From assembly GCA_030248065.1 (NCBI GenBank), contig JASAMV010004098.1, positions 1 to 64,000 on the forward strand: DNA of 64,000 nt, written 5' to 3'. A model generated the notes under the pieces. It worked only from the letters and a program-made list of their open reading frames with translations, did no database searches and was not told the origin of the DNA. Positions 38,115-50,200 of this stretch are shown here, one piece after another. Position 1 is the stretch's first letter. Each line of letters starts with the position of its first letter. Made by a program: the position numbers and the translations under genes. Source of the stretch: Rhynchonema sp. JSB1_4 (taxonomy: Eukaryota; Nematoda; Chromadorea; Monhysterida; Xyalidae).

Positions 38115-38434
38115 TTTCGTACCAGTGTAGTTCCTGGGGGGGGGAGGGGGGTCCCCCCTCGGGTACGTCTGTTCCCCCTCCATGGTACGCCTGCCCTACT
38201 GTTCCCCCTCCGGGTACGTCTGCTCCCCCAATTTTTACCTAAAATAGGCAAATTTTGGCTTAAAATAGGCATTTTTTGGCCTAAAATGGGTGATTTTTAG
38301 GTCAATGATGTCAAAAGTCGCCAAAATACCCTTTTTTTGGAGAATTCCCCCAGGTGGGTACGTCTGTTCCCCCTCCGAAAAAAGGGGGGTACCGCCTGTT
38401 CCCCCTCCGGACCAGGAACTACACTGTTTCGTAC
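38115..38434. mobile_element. Nested hAT-type MITE A with 8 bp duplication
   Basis: The element 38123-38426 (304 bp) starts CAGTGTAGTTCCTGG and ends with the exact complement. TTTCGTAC is duplicated at 38115-38122 and 38427-38434. The interior holds CCCCCTC(C/G)GGTACG repeats. Confidence 0.85.
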
Positions 38435-38494
38435 ACAGTTAGTACCTGGTGTGCTGGTGATAAGATTCAAAACAAATACATGCTGTACTAGGAT

Positions 38495-38880
38495 CAGTGT
38501 AGTTCCTGGTCCGGCGAGGCGGTTAGTGAACCTACCCACTTTGTCGGTGCGGCGGTTAGTGTGCCTCCCTGTGGGGGGAAGGAGGGGAAAGACCAAAATT
38601 CAGGAAAGAGTCCTTCTTTGAGGTAAAAAATTTGACATATTTTTGCCCTTTTTTGGAAAAAAATCTCCATAAATAGGGTATTTTGGCGACTTTTGACAAC
38701 ATTGACCTGAAAGTTACCCATTTTAGGCCTAAAATGCCCATCTTTGGCTAAAAATGCCTATTTTAGGCAAAAATTGCGGCGGTTAGTGTACCTGGTGCGG
38801 CGGTTAGTGTACTAGTGTATCTTGGTCGCGGCTGTTCGTGTACCTTAGGAGGGGACCCCCTCCCCCCAGGAACTACACTG
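38495..38880. mobile_element. Nested hAT-type MITE B, same family as A
   Basis: Starts CAGTGTAGTTCCTGG and ends with its complement at 38866-38880. The flanks ACTAGGAT and ACTAGAAC agree at 6 of 8 positions, so this is an older insertion. GGCGGTTAGTG repeats occur near both ends. Confidence 0.75.
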
Positions 38881-39029
38881 ACTAGAACTAGAGCAGAGTA
38901 TGACAACAGTACTAGATACCCACACAGTAAATGAACAGCGAAAGTAATTGATTCGTACGTGACCCCCAAATGTGCATATAGTGATATGAAAATTTTACTG
39001 TTTCGTTTTCTTCTCAATCGGTTCTCAAT

Positions 39030-39476
39030 AATGAAACCAGTGGTGTCGTTGGGGATGGGTTGGGGGGGGGGGGGGGGGTTACCCCCCCGGGTATGGGGTA
39101 TGGGAAATCGGCCGGGGGTATGGGGTATGGGAAATTTTTCACTTTTGGAACAAGCACCCCTAAGAAATGACTTTTTGACCCCGAGAAGTACCAAAATTGG
39201 CCATTTTTCGTCCAAAAATGTCAAAAATCGCTTACTACCGCAAGAAAACTCTGTTTTAAGCACTTTTTAGACCAATTTTGGCACTTTTAGAACATTTTTG
39301 GGGTCATTTTTTTCAAAACCCCCACCCTCGGGTATGGGAAATTTTTGAGTTTTTGGAAAACCCCCCCCCCTGGTATGGGAAATTTTTGATTTTTGGGGGT
39401 ATGTATGGGAAATTTCCCGAAAATTGGGCTGGGTATGGGAAAATTTCGATTTCTCAACGACACCACTGAATGAAAC
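39030..39476. mobile_element. Nested hAT-type MITE C with 8 bp duplication
   Basis: The element 39038-39468 (431 bp) starts CAGTGGTGTCGTTG and ends CAACGACACCACTG. AATGAAAC is duplicated exactly at 39030-39037 and 39469-39476. The interior has GGTATGGGAAAT repeats. Termini differ from A and B, so this is another family. Confidence 0.87.
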
Positions 39477-39959
39477 TAGTACAAAATGTGCTACAACATG
39501 TTGAACTTTCCCTGAAAAGTTTGCTTTTGCTAAAGGAAAAGGCATTCCTTGCGTTACAACCTTATTGAACTTCTAAAAGCACGCAAATAGCATTGAACAC
39601 ACAACCTGGCAAAAAAGCCTAAAATTGGCGTTTTTTGTCCAAAATAGGGGTTGCACCTACTTTGGCCAGCTTGCACCTAAAAATTGGGGGGTTGCACCTA
39701 AGTTGCACCTAGTGAATTTTGAAAAAAAAACCCCTGGGTCGAACATCTGTTTCGTTGCAAAAGCCGACCCGTTTCCACGAGCCCAATCGATCTGTGGCGT
39801 AACCCGATCAAATGCGCAGAAGATCTGTCGGACATCTTCAGTCACCAATGAGACCACGACAACCGAACGATGGCAAACAACCAACCAACTCGGCGAAATA
39901 CCGAAAAAGCGGTTTTTTTTCAGCAAATGTATTTTTCCGGAAAAATTGCAACTACAGTT

Positions 39960-40293
39960 TCAGGCACGAAAAAAAGGTCGCTTTCAGCTGTGTTAGGCCT
40001 TTTTGAAACAACCTGTAAGATGGGTTCGAACATGAAATTTTTTTGCCATTTTCAGACCAAAAAAACATATTTTCTCGGAAAAATAAATTACCCCGGTAAT
40101 TTTTTGTAATTTAATTTCCAAAATTACCGGGCTCTGAAAAAAATGTTTTTTTTTCGTTTTTTCCCAAAAAAAACGGTTTTTTTCAGTCAGTCACTCACCA
40201 TACAATTTTTAATGAATGAAAATCGATGATGTCGGGCCTTTTCGGGCCGGCCACCGGGCCGGTGGCACCGGCTCGGCTCAATTCCCACCTCTG
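39960..40293. repeat. Paralogue of the 10.2 kb locus: empty site plus truncated MITE end
   Basis: 39960-40090 matches the two flanks of the MITE at 10224-10622 (GGTCGCTTTCAGCT...GTTAG before, GGTTCGAAC and CCATTTTCAGACC after) without the MITE between them. 40205-40293 is a partial, independent copy of the MITE right end, ending AATTCCCACCTCTG. Confidence 0.7.
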
Positions 40294-40359
40294 GTCGGTC
40301 CGGTCCCCGTCCCGGCCTCCTGCCTGGCCACCACTCACCACCAGTGTAGTACTTGGTCA

Positions 40360-41140
40360 GGGTGTTGACGATAGATAGATTGAGACCCGAAATGTGTTGA
40401 CGATAGATAGATGACCCAAGTCCGAAATCTGGGGGGCGGGGGGTCGACCCACACTTGTTGACGATAGATAGATGGTGGGGGTCGCCAAAAATCAAGGTAC
40501 AGTACAGTGTATAGCAAATACTACGTTTTCACACGATTCCACACATAATAAACACATTAAAAATTTTCACCCAAAAACCTAACCCCCCAAACCCCCCCCC
40601 TAGGTACATAATCCCCCCAGGCCATCGGCTCTGGTGCAGTAGGTATACCCCCCTCACCGAGCGGCGAGCGCGGTACAGTAGGTATCCCCCAGTGTAGTAC
40701 TTGGTCAGGGTGTTGACGATAGGTAGATTGGGACCCGAAATGTGTTGACGATAAGATAGATGACCCAAGTCCGAAATCTGGGGGGGGTCGACCCAAACTT
40801 GTTGACGATAGATAGATGGTGGGGGGGGGTCGCCAAAAATCAAGGTGTAGTATGGTGTACTAAGTAGGTAATAATGTGTAAATATTAACGAAAATGCACT
40901 TAGATGTACTAAATCCGCGCGTAGCGCGCGATTTTTTCCCTATTTGGGGCAAAAAATACCGATTTTGAGCCATTTTGAGTCAAAAATGTCAATTTTGGGT
41001 TCGAAATGTGTTGACGATAGATAGATTGTTCCCAGAATTTGTTGACGATAGATAGATTTGCCCATAAGTGTTGACGATAGATAGATGAAATCAAAAAGTG
41101 TTGACGATAGATAGATGAATTTGTGGGGACCCCCACCCCC
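40360..41140. repeat. GTTGACGATAGATAGAT clusters 2-4
   Basis: Ten copies of the motif fall in three groups: about 40360-40473 (3), 40710-40818 (3) and 41006-41117 (4). The first two groups share spacers (GACCCAAGTCCGAAATCTGGGG); the last shares spacers with 9470-9680. Two groups are preceded by CAGTGTAGTACTTGGTCAGG, and the last is followed by CCAAGTACTACCCTG, suggesting terminal inverted repeats of a host element. I found no matching target duplication. Confidence 0.7.
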
Positions 41141-41154
41141 CAAGTACTACCCTG

Positions 41155-41931
41155 TCTGTCCCCCCTCCAGAGTACCTCCAACACTGTCGCCAAATGTGTC
41201 ATAGTGTCAAACCAATGTAGTTCCTGTGGGGAGGTGGTCCCCCCTCGGGTACGCTATCTCCCCCTCGGGTGGTACACTATCCCCCTATCTTCCCTCCGGG
41301 TACACTATCTCCCCCAATTTTTGCCTAAAATGGCCATTTTTAGGCCTAAATTGGGCATTTTTAGGCCTAAAATGTGTGATTTTCAGATCAATGTTCTCAA
41401 AGCCCGATTGCGACCTCTGAACCAGACCGAGCTTCATCCGGTCCTGAGGACTCACACTCCACACTCACCCTTCGACTCCACCGCAAACAGATCCATCGCA
41501 ATCGCTCCTCAAAAAAGGCGTTTCCGGCGTCGGATCGTTGATAATCCGCATTGTGTTTGGTCTGGTGCACTAAATGCACTGCAGGCTGGAAGGTAACTGA
41601 AATATAAGCAAAACTTAATAGCGCAAAAGGATTGCAAGCAAATCGCAATGGGAATGGATGGAACAACAACTCCATAAATTTTTTCTCTTTCTTTTCAATT
41701 TTCGGTTCTGCTCTGTCGGGTCGGGTGGGGACGATTCGGTTTTGGGGTTCGTGTTGTGTTCAGGTCTTTGTGTGACTGACAACATGTGATGGCTTAGTGA
41801 ACCTGGCTAGCTTTGCCGTTTTGGTACTACCCGAGTTCGTACCAAGCAGCCGAAAACGGCTGAAATCGCGCAAACATGGGCGCCTGAAGCTTTGAAGCGT
41901 TGGAGCAATCTGATGTGGAGCGAAGGGTGGG
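41155..41931. other. No gene recognised
   Basis: A truncated relative of MITE A (CCAATGTAGTTCCTG at about 41212 and CCCCCTCGGGTA repeats after it) is followed by unassigned sequence. The open frames have no family motifs. Confidence 0.45.
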
Positions 41932-42547
41932 GTCGAAAATCCCGGAAAAAAATCCCGAAAAAAAATCCCGAAAAAAAAATCCCGAAAAATAAAAATCCCG
42001 AAAAAAAATCCCGAAAAGCAAAAATCCCGAAAAATGAAATTGAGGAAAAATACAAAGTTTAAGGTGCAGAAAGGGGTGTTCATGTAGTTGGTGTCCATAA
42101 TTTGGGCAATGGATCAGTTGGGGCTCAAGATAATGAAATTCTCGTTTGGTCATGTCTGCCTGGCTGGCAGCCTAAGCCTAAGCTTAACCCTGAATGAAGG
42201 CCTGGACGTTGTATTTTTGTGGATAGTTCCTTTACGTGGACGGGTCTTCCTGGCTGGCAGCCTAAACCTGACCCTAAGCCTGAAATAAAGCCTGAGCATG
42301 TGTATTTTTGTTGATGTTTCCTTCGTATGAACAGGTCTTCCTGGCTGGCAGCCTAAGCCTAAGCCTAACCCTGAAAGCAAGCCTGAGCACCAACGACATG
42401 AATGCCAACTTCTGACAAAAAAATTTGGTCCCTTTCTACACCTTTTTATTTTTCGGGATTTTTTCGGGATTTTTGCTTTTCGGAATTTTTTTTCGGGATT
42501 TTTCGTTTCGGGATTTTTTTTCGGGATTTTTTTTCGGGATTTTCGAC
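41932..42547. mobile_element. Inverted-repeat element with AAAATCCCG arrays and internal tandem repeats
   Basis: The left end GTCGAAAATCCCGG followed by five or so AAAAATCCCG units (41932-42030) mirrors CGGGATTTTTT units ending CGGGATTTTCGAC (42450-42547). Between them TGGCTGGCAGCCTAA recurs at 42161, 42251 and 42342, a tandem repeat of about 90 bp in nearly three copies, containing CCTAAGCCTAAG-like runs. It is non-coding. Confidence 0.7.
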
Positions 42548-42692
42548 GGCCACCGGAGCGAAAGGAGCGCAATTGAATAGGACCATAAACTAGTGAGATT
42601 GACTGCAAAAATGCTGATAGTGATATGTCCTTTGGATCTATTAACGGCTTTAGCTTATGATCACTCAGGAGAAATCGCTCAGCTTTCTTTTG

Positions 42693-42998
42693 TTAGGGCT
42701 CCACCAGATAGACCCGAAACCCGAAACACGAAACATAAATTTTTTCTATGTCCATGTTTCGGGTTTCGGGTTTTGAAAAAAAAAACCGAAACCCGAAACA
42801 CGAAAGCATGATAATCGAAAATGTTTCGACTGACTGTATAAATTGTGCACGTCAGCTACAAGTGGCAAGACCGAAACATTTTCGATTATCATGCTTTGTG
42901 TTCCGGGTTTCGGGTTTTTTTCCAAAACCCGAAACATGGACATAGAAAAAAATTATGTTTCGGGTTTCGGGTTTCGGGTCTATCTGGTGGAGCCCTTA
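42693..42998. mobile_element. PIF/Harbinger-type MITE with TTA duplication
   Basis: The element 42696-42995 (300 bp) begins GGGCTCCACCAGATAGACCC and ends with its complement. The inverted repeat continues through ACCCGAAAC arrays to about 140 bp per arm, leaving a spacer of about 30 bp. TTA flanks it on both sides, the 3 bp duplication typical of PIF/Harbinger elements. Confidence 0.75.
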
Positions 42999-43104
42999 GT
43001 CTTTGGATTTTGTGATTCCTCTTGTGTAATGATGATCATCATTGTTCGGAGCTCAGAATTTTAAAAAACGGCTGAAAACAGAGTTTTGTCATTCGTACGT
43101 TATG

Positions 43105-43540
43105 TTTGTGTTGTTAGGTATGGAAGGGATGTCATTAGGTAATTTTCACTCAAAAGTGCGTACACTAAGTAGCGGCCCAAGCACCAACGGAAAACGTTTT
43201 GCGGCATAGCATAAAGACGAGTTCCTTTTTGCTGTTTTGCCAAAATATGCACCGCACAGCGGGAGGTCTTCGACGCGCGCCAGTTCCTGCGGGTGTTATA
43301 AGCAGGCCCCTTTTCTTAGTTGTTTGTTGTGGAGAACAACAGCATGACCACACGTTCCTCGAAACCGCGACTGCCAGTCACTGAGCAGTCACACCCCTGG
43401 ACTTCGGTCCACTTGCCCCAACCTGAAGGCCCCCTTCACGGCCACCTCAGCTAACCAAGGATTAGGTCCCAACTGGTGCAGTACTCACTTTTGAGTGAAA
43501 ATGACCCAGCGACAATCCTTCCAACCCCCAACAACACAAA
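43105..43540. mobile_element. Inverted-repeat element (TTTTCACTCAAAAGTG family)
   Basis: Arms of about 60 bp: TTGTGTTGTTAGG, GGAAGG and TTTTCACTCAAAAGTG on the left, with the complements in reverse order at 43478-43540. The interior of about 310 bp has no recognised gene. Confidence 0.65.
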
Positions 43541-44248
43541 AATAAAGTGTGATTCATGAAAACCCTGTTTTCAACCGTTTTCTGCTTCTGGGTACGAGCT
43601 CGGGTAGCACCGCCGTTTTCAGTCCAAAAACGCCCAGCTGACACCATGAAAATTACAATCTTAAGTTAGAATGTTTTTGAATTCACTGTTGGTTTGATGA
43701 CAAGAGTAGCTAATATCGATTGCCGTTTCACTGCAATGATTTTTTCTAAAAGGATCACACACTGATCAGCAGACGCCTGCATCATGAATTTTATCAGCAC
43801 TCACACACAACAATTTGGACAATTTGTCACCAGTGCGGCACCAGCCAGACCTTCCGCGCCGAATTAATCACATCAAGTGAAAACAATCCTGCTGATAAGA
43901 ACAGCACGTCAGTCTCATTTGTAAGTCAAAATGCAAGCAAACTGAAGACAACTTGATGAATTATGCCGCCTAGATGACTAGCCTTATGAGCCGATACATA
44001 TTTCCCGGTAAATTATTAAAATTGATGGGTTGGTTTGAGAACAAAGCAGCAGGGCCAGATTAATCGTGTCGCCGATGAACTAACGACCGAGTTTCCTATA
44101 AAGGTCAGCTACTTTGGACGGCAGATTCATTCTATACCTTGGTGATTTTCTCTCTGGTCAGAACTTTACCAAGCCCTCCACCTTGTCAGCTACTCTCAAC
44201 TCGCCCTACATCCGCCTCGGACTGTTGTGTCGTCTGCCTGCAGCCAGC
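43541..44248. other. Upstream region of the collagen-CCP gene
   Basis: No gene recognised. TTTCCTATAAAGG at about 44092-44104, roughly 150 bp before the start codon, contains a possible TATA-like TATAAA. That is a weak call. Confidence 0.35.
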
Positions 44249-47200
44249 ATGCAGTTGTCCGTGGCACTATTGGCAGCGTGTGCTGCGTTGGTTGGCGCTT
44301 TCCCGCCGCAGAGTAATCCACCGTCACCGGTAGGTTTGAGACTTGAAGAGCCGTGGGCCGGTAACGCTAGGTGATCTGCCCAGATCGAATTTCACTCTGT
44401 CTACGTGATTTTTTTGCATTGAGATTTACTTAGTTTACCCGTCCTAGACAGCTAATGACAAAGCATTACCATTGTCGAAAGTCGTATCTTGATAGTGAGC
44501 CAAAGAAGACCCACAGTAGATAAACTCACGTGACCAGGGCTTGACCGGAGGCCATCGTAATGAGATTACCTAACCCAATTTGAACATGTACAATGTATGC
44601 ATATTTCAGCCCCAACCACCAAAGCCGCCAGTCTTCAACCCCCCACTGCCACCAAGACCTAATCCTCCAACGGTGTTCAACCCGGTGCCACCACAACCGT
44701 GCTGTGCCGAGGCCCGGACACGACAAATCGCATTGGTGGGGTTTCTTTTCGTATTTTTGCGAGGTTCGCTGACGATTTTGGTGCATTCACACAGATGATG
44801 CCCTGGTGAACCAAAAGGATTTTAATTCGTATTGTATTTTTTACAAATTTACAGCAAAAACGAATGGCGGATCAAGACCGATTGCGTTTCACCATCCGTC
44901 GTCGCATGCAATTGTTGACACCGCGCGTGGAGGAGAAGAAACGTGCGTCACGGAGACATAATGAGGCTTCGTTTTCCAGCAGTTATTATACAGTCAGCGC
45001 TCTGTGACCCCATTTATCGTAAAATCCTCCATATCGAATATTTCTTGCTTTGCTGCCCGATCTGCCGCAACCTCCCAACAACATTCTTGATTGGGACCAA
45101 ACCGTGTCCGATCATGTCACCACAAAGAGGGCATGCGGTATAATACAACATTCAAAGTTTAAAACGTCACACCTACGCAATCATCCTACTTTATCTTCAG
45201 AGGCGCAAGTGAGCTCCTGGTTGGCATTCAAACAGGAGATCGAAGGCATTTCCATCACCCCTGGCGATCCTGGACAACCCGGCGAGCCTGGTGAACCTGG
45301 AAAACCGGCGGTACCTGGAGATGAGCTGGTGCAGGGACCGAAGGGTGACCGCGGTGCACCGGGACCACAGAAGCCCGGACCACAAGGTCAGTGCTTACGT
45401 CGCACATCATTTCAGCTTCTTTGTTTCATTCACTACCCGCAGCTAAACTCACATTTAACGACCACTTTCTTTTGAGACCGTGTGTTAAAAATGTCAATGA
45501 CCACAATTTACAGGACCCAAAGGCAAAGATGGACCAGCCGGGCCCGAAGGACCGAAAGGACCCAAAGGAGACGATGGCCCTCAGGGACCTAAAGGTATGA
45601 CCTTTTGTTGAATGTTACGAAAATTATTCCTACGAATTACATGTGACCTCTTTAGGCAAGGACGGAAGTCCTGGCAACCGTGGCGCACCAGGGCCTGTTG
45701 GCCCACCAGGAGACGACGGTCAAGATGGAAAAGACGGATTACCAGGTACTGTAATTGTAATCTGATGTTTCATTATTATGTGTTTTTTATTTATATACCT
45801 ACATACAGGTACAGTATATTTATGTTTCTCACACGTAATGTTTGCTCTTTTTGATGAATAAACATTATGTACACAACTCAAAGCCACATTTCAGGACTTG
45901 ACGGTCGACCCGGTCCTGGCGGTCAGTGTTGCAATGCTGATCCGCCTGCTGGTTCGTGTGATTTTAATTGAATGATAGAGTGTTTGTTTTACGATATGTA
46001 CATACACCATGTACATGTAATGTCACGTACGGTAAATGACGTCCCTGCTACAGGATGTGACAATCCGAAGGGTAACGCCGATTTCGATCCTCCGCAAGGC
46101 CCATACGAACACTACGCCGCTGTTGAAGCCGAGTCTGTAGCCTTTTCGCAGCCAGTTGCAAAATTATTAACAATTTGCCGTGAATTTGACCATTGCACTA
46201 TAATTTCAGCTGCTACGAGATCGGCTGGATTGCGTTGTTGCACAATGGCAATGGCAAGTATTTCGATCGCAAACAGAAACTCTACTGCAACGATGGACGT
46301 TGGGAATCGAGCGATAGATGGGATTGCGTACCTGGTTGGACCTGTTTAACTACTATGACATCAAACTGATAATTGCACATTTTAAAGTTATGGTTATGCG
46401 TTTTGTGACATTTTTTGCACCTTTTTAAGTGATGATGATTATCCAAACTCAGAGCATTTTGAATTAAATTTTCCAGCGTGCCCTCAACTGGATGTGCCAG
46501 CTGATGTTGATGTTGTCTATCAAAATCAACTTGGTAAGTTCAGAAAGGTTGAAAGATTTTGTTTCCAAATGTTGTAGAAATAACGATAGTCATAAGTCAA
46601 TTCCGATACCCTTTCTTTCAGCCGAGATCAACAGCGTGATCTACAGCGCAGAGTGGGGCACAGCGCAGATCAGCTGCAAGGATGCCACCGACGAGCTGAC
46701 GCTGGGCGGACGTGTCTACCGTCAACCTCAGGTATGTATGTATGTACGTGCATGCACCTGCCATGGACTGAGTTGCATGATTGCCACAAAACCGTCACCT
46801 GTTCCATGCGAAACAGTCAGCATTGTGCACTCTTTGTAACAGTTGACTGATGAATAACAAATGTCAGTGTACTTGCTGGCTTGTCGTTGAGTGTATAATA
46901 CCACGTGACTGGCAGAAACCTAACAGCAATCTTCCAAAATGACGAGCCCGACCAACTACCAAGTCCATCCGATTGCGATACCACAATGAACAAATCGTAC
47001 CATAATTTCAGAAAGCGACGTGCACCGGGAACGGCAAGTGGACTCATTCCTCCGGGTTGGATCCGAAAGGTTTCACGTGCGAACCCACAGTATCGGACCC
47101 GAATGGATGCAGTAACCCGACCGGTTTGGCTCAGTTCACTCCATCACGAGGACCGTACGCGGACAGAGATGAAGTTGTCGCTGAGTAGGTCATGCACAGA

Positions 47201-50200
47201 ATTAGCTTTAGCAACCTGTGGTTTTCACGTGACTTTTGAATTGAGGATATTTCGATATTTATTGATCACACACGTTGCCAGGTAGTATTGCACAAACAAT
47301 TTTAGACTGGTCGAATTGTGTAATGTCCTGTCAATTATAAGTGTCGAAATATACATACCCTCAACTCAAAGGTCACCAAACCAAAACTGAACCAATCAGC
47401 AAGTTTGATGTCATTGCCTGCAATTTCCGAAAACCAATTCGATCTTCAAAAATCCGTTTCTTCATTTGTTCTTCAGCTGCAACGATCTTGGCAACAGTCG
47501 CCTGTTGAAGAACGACCTTGGCTTCTACTTTGACCGACCAACCGAATTTTGGTGCAAGGCACCGCGCTGGGACCCGACTGGACATTGGGACTGCGTCAAA
47601 GGCACGTATACGGCACCAATATTAAAAATTGAAACACGACATACTGTAGTTTTTGAGAGCTTGACGTTATTTCACTCACTTTTCAAAAATTTAAATTGAA
47701 AATTTCAGTCTGCGAAGCACTGAACAACAACAACGTCGAAGTCGAATACACCAGCAGAGATAAAATTGGTATTTGGTTTTGACGCGCTTATCATTCTGTA
47801 ATTTTATCGACATGATCGATTAAGTCCCTTTATTTATTCCTGATTACCAAAATTTAACCAAAATACAGTTTTTACTTTCCAATTTACAGAAAACGGTGGC
47901 GGCAACGATCTGGGTCAGACCTACTACGACGAATGGTCCGAGGCCTGGGTCTACTGTTTGGGTGGCGAAGTTTTGACCAACACAAAAACTGGTGACACTT
48001 ATTCAGGCCGACAGGTGCACATATTATTATAGAGAGTTATCATGTCATCGATGTACGTGTTGTGGCATGGCTATTAGTTTTACACGAGCTACAGTATATG
48101 TAGCTCATTGTTTGGACCGACCATCTGCGTTCAGAAACATCAGCTGTGAATGTCCTCAAAGCAGTTATCCGGCTCAGACATTAACTGTGGAATATCTGCG
48201 AACGCGCTATGTTTCTTTGTATGTTAGACACGGAATTTATGAAAAAACATGAGAAAAAATCAAACATGGTGATCGGTCCGGTCCGATATTGCCTTGGTCA
48301 CGTGCCTTTCGGTACTTTTAAAAGATTTTCTGATGCCAGTGATTTCAACCAGATTAAAAGGTATCACCAGACCCAAGATGAACAACTTTAATGCAAGTCG
48401 AAAACAATCTGTAGTCTTAAAATATCCTTGATGCAAAAAATTCACGTGAGCAAGGCAACACGGGACCAATTACCCAGTTTGATTTTGCCAATTCCGAAAA
48501 ACCAAAGGAAAGTATGATAAATTCAGCGAACCATATTCAGACGATTACGTGCAACGGGGAGAACACATGGACGCATGATCAATACAACCCTCTTGACCTG
48601 ACCTGCCAACCGCCGGCCAGCCCACAGGAGTGCACAGATGACCCCTATGGCACGGGCAGTCCACGGTTCGGTGACAACACCGGACCGTACTCAGATGGAC
48701 AGACTAATACCGCAAAGTTAGCTTTACTGGTCGTTTCAGTCAAATTAGGCGAAAAAACTGAATTTCAGTTGAGAAGGTAGGTACAATGTAGGTTGGGCTG
48801 CCACCAAAGTTGGGGAAAAAGTGGGTGGTAACATGCTTGGTGGTCTGGTCCGGTCAGGTCTTCCCTTGTTCGCATTAAAGGCCTAACTATATTTCGTTCT
48901 CTCAGAGAACAAAGAACAAATTCTCGCGCGCTGATTGGCTGTTGAACATACGTGGACCAATCAGCGCGCGAGAATTTGTTCTTTGTTCTCTCAGAGAACG
49001 AAGTATAGTTAGGCCTTTAGGTTTATGTTGTGGACATTTTGAGATTTTACTGTCCCTTCAATTTCGAATGACGAAGTTTTAAAAAAAAATAATTTCTGCT
49101 CTGGAGAAATGAGAGACATGAGTGAACTTTGTGAGATAACAGCTCACGTAACGAAAGCATACGCTGTTGGACCGATCATGGAGTGCGATATCGGTCTTTC
49201 CTGTTGGAAATCTGTCCGTGACCTTTCCCAAATCACGAGGACCCTTGTGTTTTTTCAGCTGCTGGGAAATTGGCCTCAAGCGATTGCTGCACCAAGGAGG
49301 GACCACCAATTATTTCGAAAACATTCAGGACTTCACATGCGTTAACGGCAATTGGGATCCGACCAATGAATGGAACTGCATCAAAGGTCGCTTAATTTTG
49401 CATATGTATTTTTGTTATTGTTCTCGTATTTGATCTCTTTCTGTATTTCAGTCTGTCGTGAAGTCAACAACGACCCCGATGTCACCGTTCAATACCAAGC
49501 TGGAACTGAAATTAGTGAGTTCAAAACATTTGCGTCATTGTGCTAATCATGACACGTTAATTTTAGATTCAAAAATTTTAATTAAAATTTCCATCGCACA
49601 GCTGGCGGTTCACTCACCCGACCGTACTATCCCAGACTCGCAGAAGCGTACATGTCATGTGCAAATGGGGACCTGACTGATGAAAACGGACAAGTGTATC
49701 CCGGAACAGTGGTAAGTATGTTCGCGATCGTAGTTTGGTTTTGGACGTTTGATCTTTCTATAATTTGAAAGCAAAATAGGAGATGGCGGACAAAAGGGCG
49801 TCACGCTTGTCTGGTTCTCGGGTGTGATAGGCCGGCGAAAAATGTGCTTTGATAACAAAAAATATGACCAGAATCCCCGTACACTCATTTATAACCCGCG
49901 GTCCTCATGTTGATTGGCTGATGTTTCACAATCTGGTTAAAACAACGTTTGCAGACGCTGATCTGTGACGGCAACAACAACTGGGAGGTCGAAAACGATC
50001 CAACAGGCCTTGACCCGTCGCTGTTCACTTGTGTCGTGTCCAGCCCACCAGCGACGTGCAATGGAGTGCCATTCGGTCAAAACAACCCACAATTCAGTCC
50101 CAATATCGCACAATACACCGTTGGTACTGGTGTTGATGTCACGTGAGTGCCTTCCATGTTGAGTCTGTCCCCTTTCTTGTGAAACTCTCTGCACACTGAG

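Larger units (their letters stand above)
37847..39744. mobile_element. 1.9 kb element inserted in the retrotransposon fragment, 8 bp duplication
   Basis: The element is 37855-39736. Imperfect inverted ends: CATAGTTTTTTTTT...AGGTGCAA on the left, and TTGCACCTAGTG...AAAAAAAAACCCCTG on the right. GGTCGAAC occurs exactly at 37847-37854 and 39737-39744. TTGCACCTAAAAATT-type repeats lie near both ends. No transposase is seen. The interior is largely made of three further insertions (38123-38426, 38495-38880, 39038-39468). The 8 bp duplication suggests hAT-type mobilisation. Confidence 0.82.
37683..39855 (+). pseudogene. Non-LTR retrotransposon ORF fragment, split by an insertion
   Basis: Two pieces, 37683-37854 and 39745-39855, belong together. 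The first reads SLDRRTRCTLAQLRSGHCRM followed by LNS..NRINPNI and, after a one-base frameshift, KVCPRCCTEPDTVE. The second continues HLFRCKSRP and LWRNPIKCAEDLSDIF, then a stop. QLRSG.C..LN...RI, CP.C and T.EHLF.C are the hallmarks of the end of non-LTR retrotransposon ORF2. The break falls within the TVEH motif and is filled by the element at 37855-39736, whose 8 bp duplication GGTCGAAC explains the repeated bases at the junctions. Confidence 0.75.

Noticed and set aside
38763..39263. 166-residue minus-strand frame
   Set aside because: It runs through MITE B and the edge of MITE C and encodes only translated simple repeats.
40690..41154. Complete hAT-type element with CAGTGTAGTACTTGG and CCAAGTACTACCCTG ends
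   Set aside because: The ends are plausible, but the 8 bp flanks (GTATCCCC and TCTGTCCC) do not match, so the boundaries are not proven.
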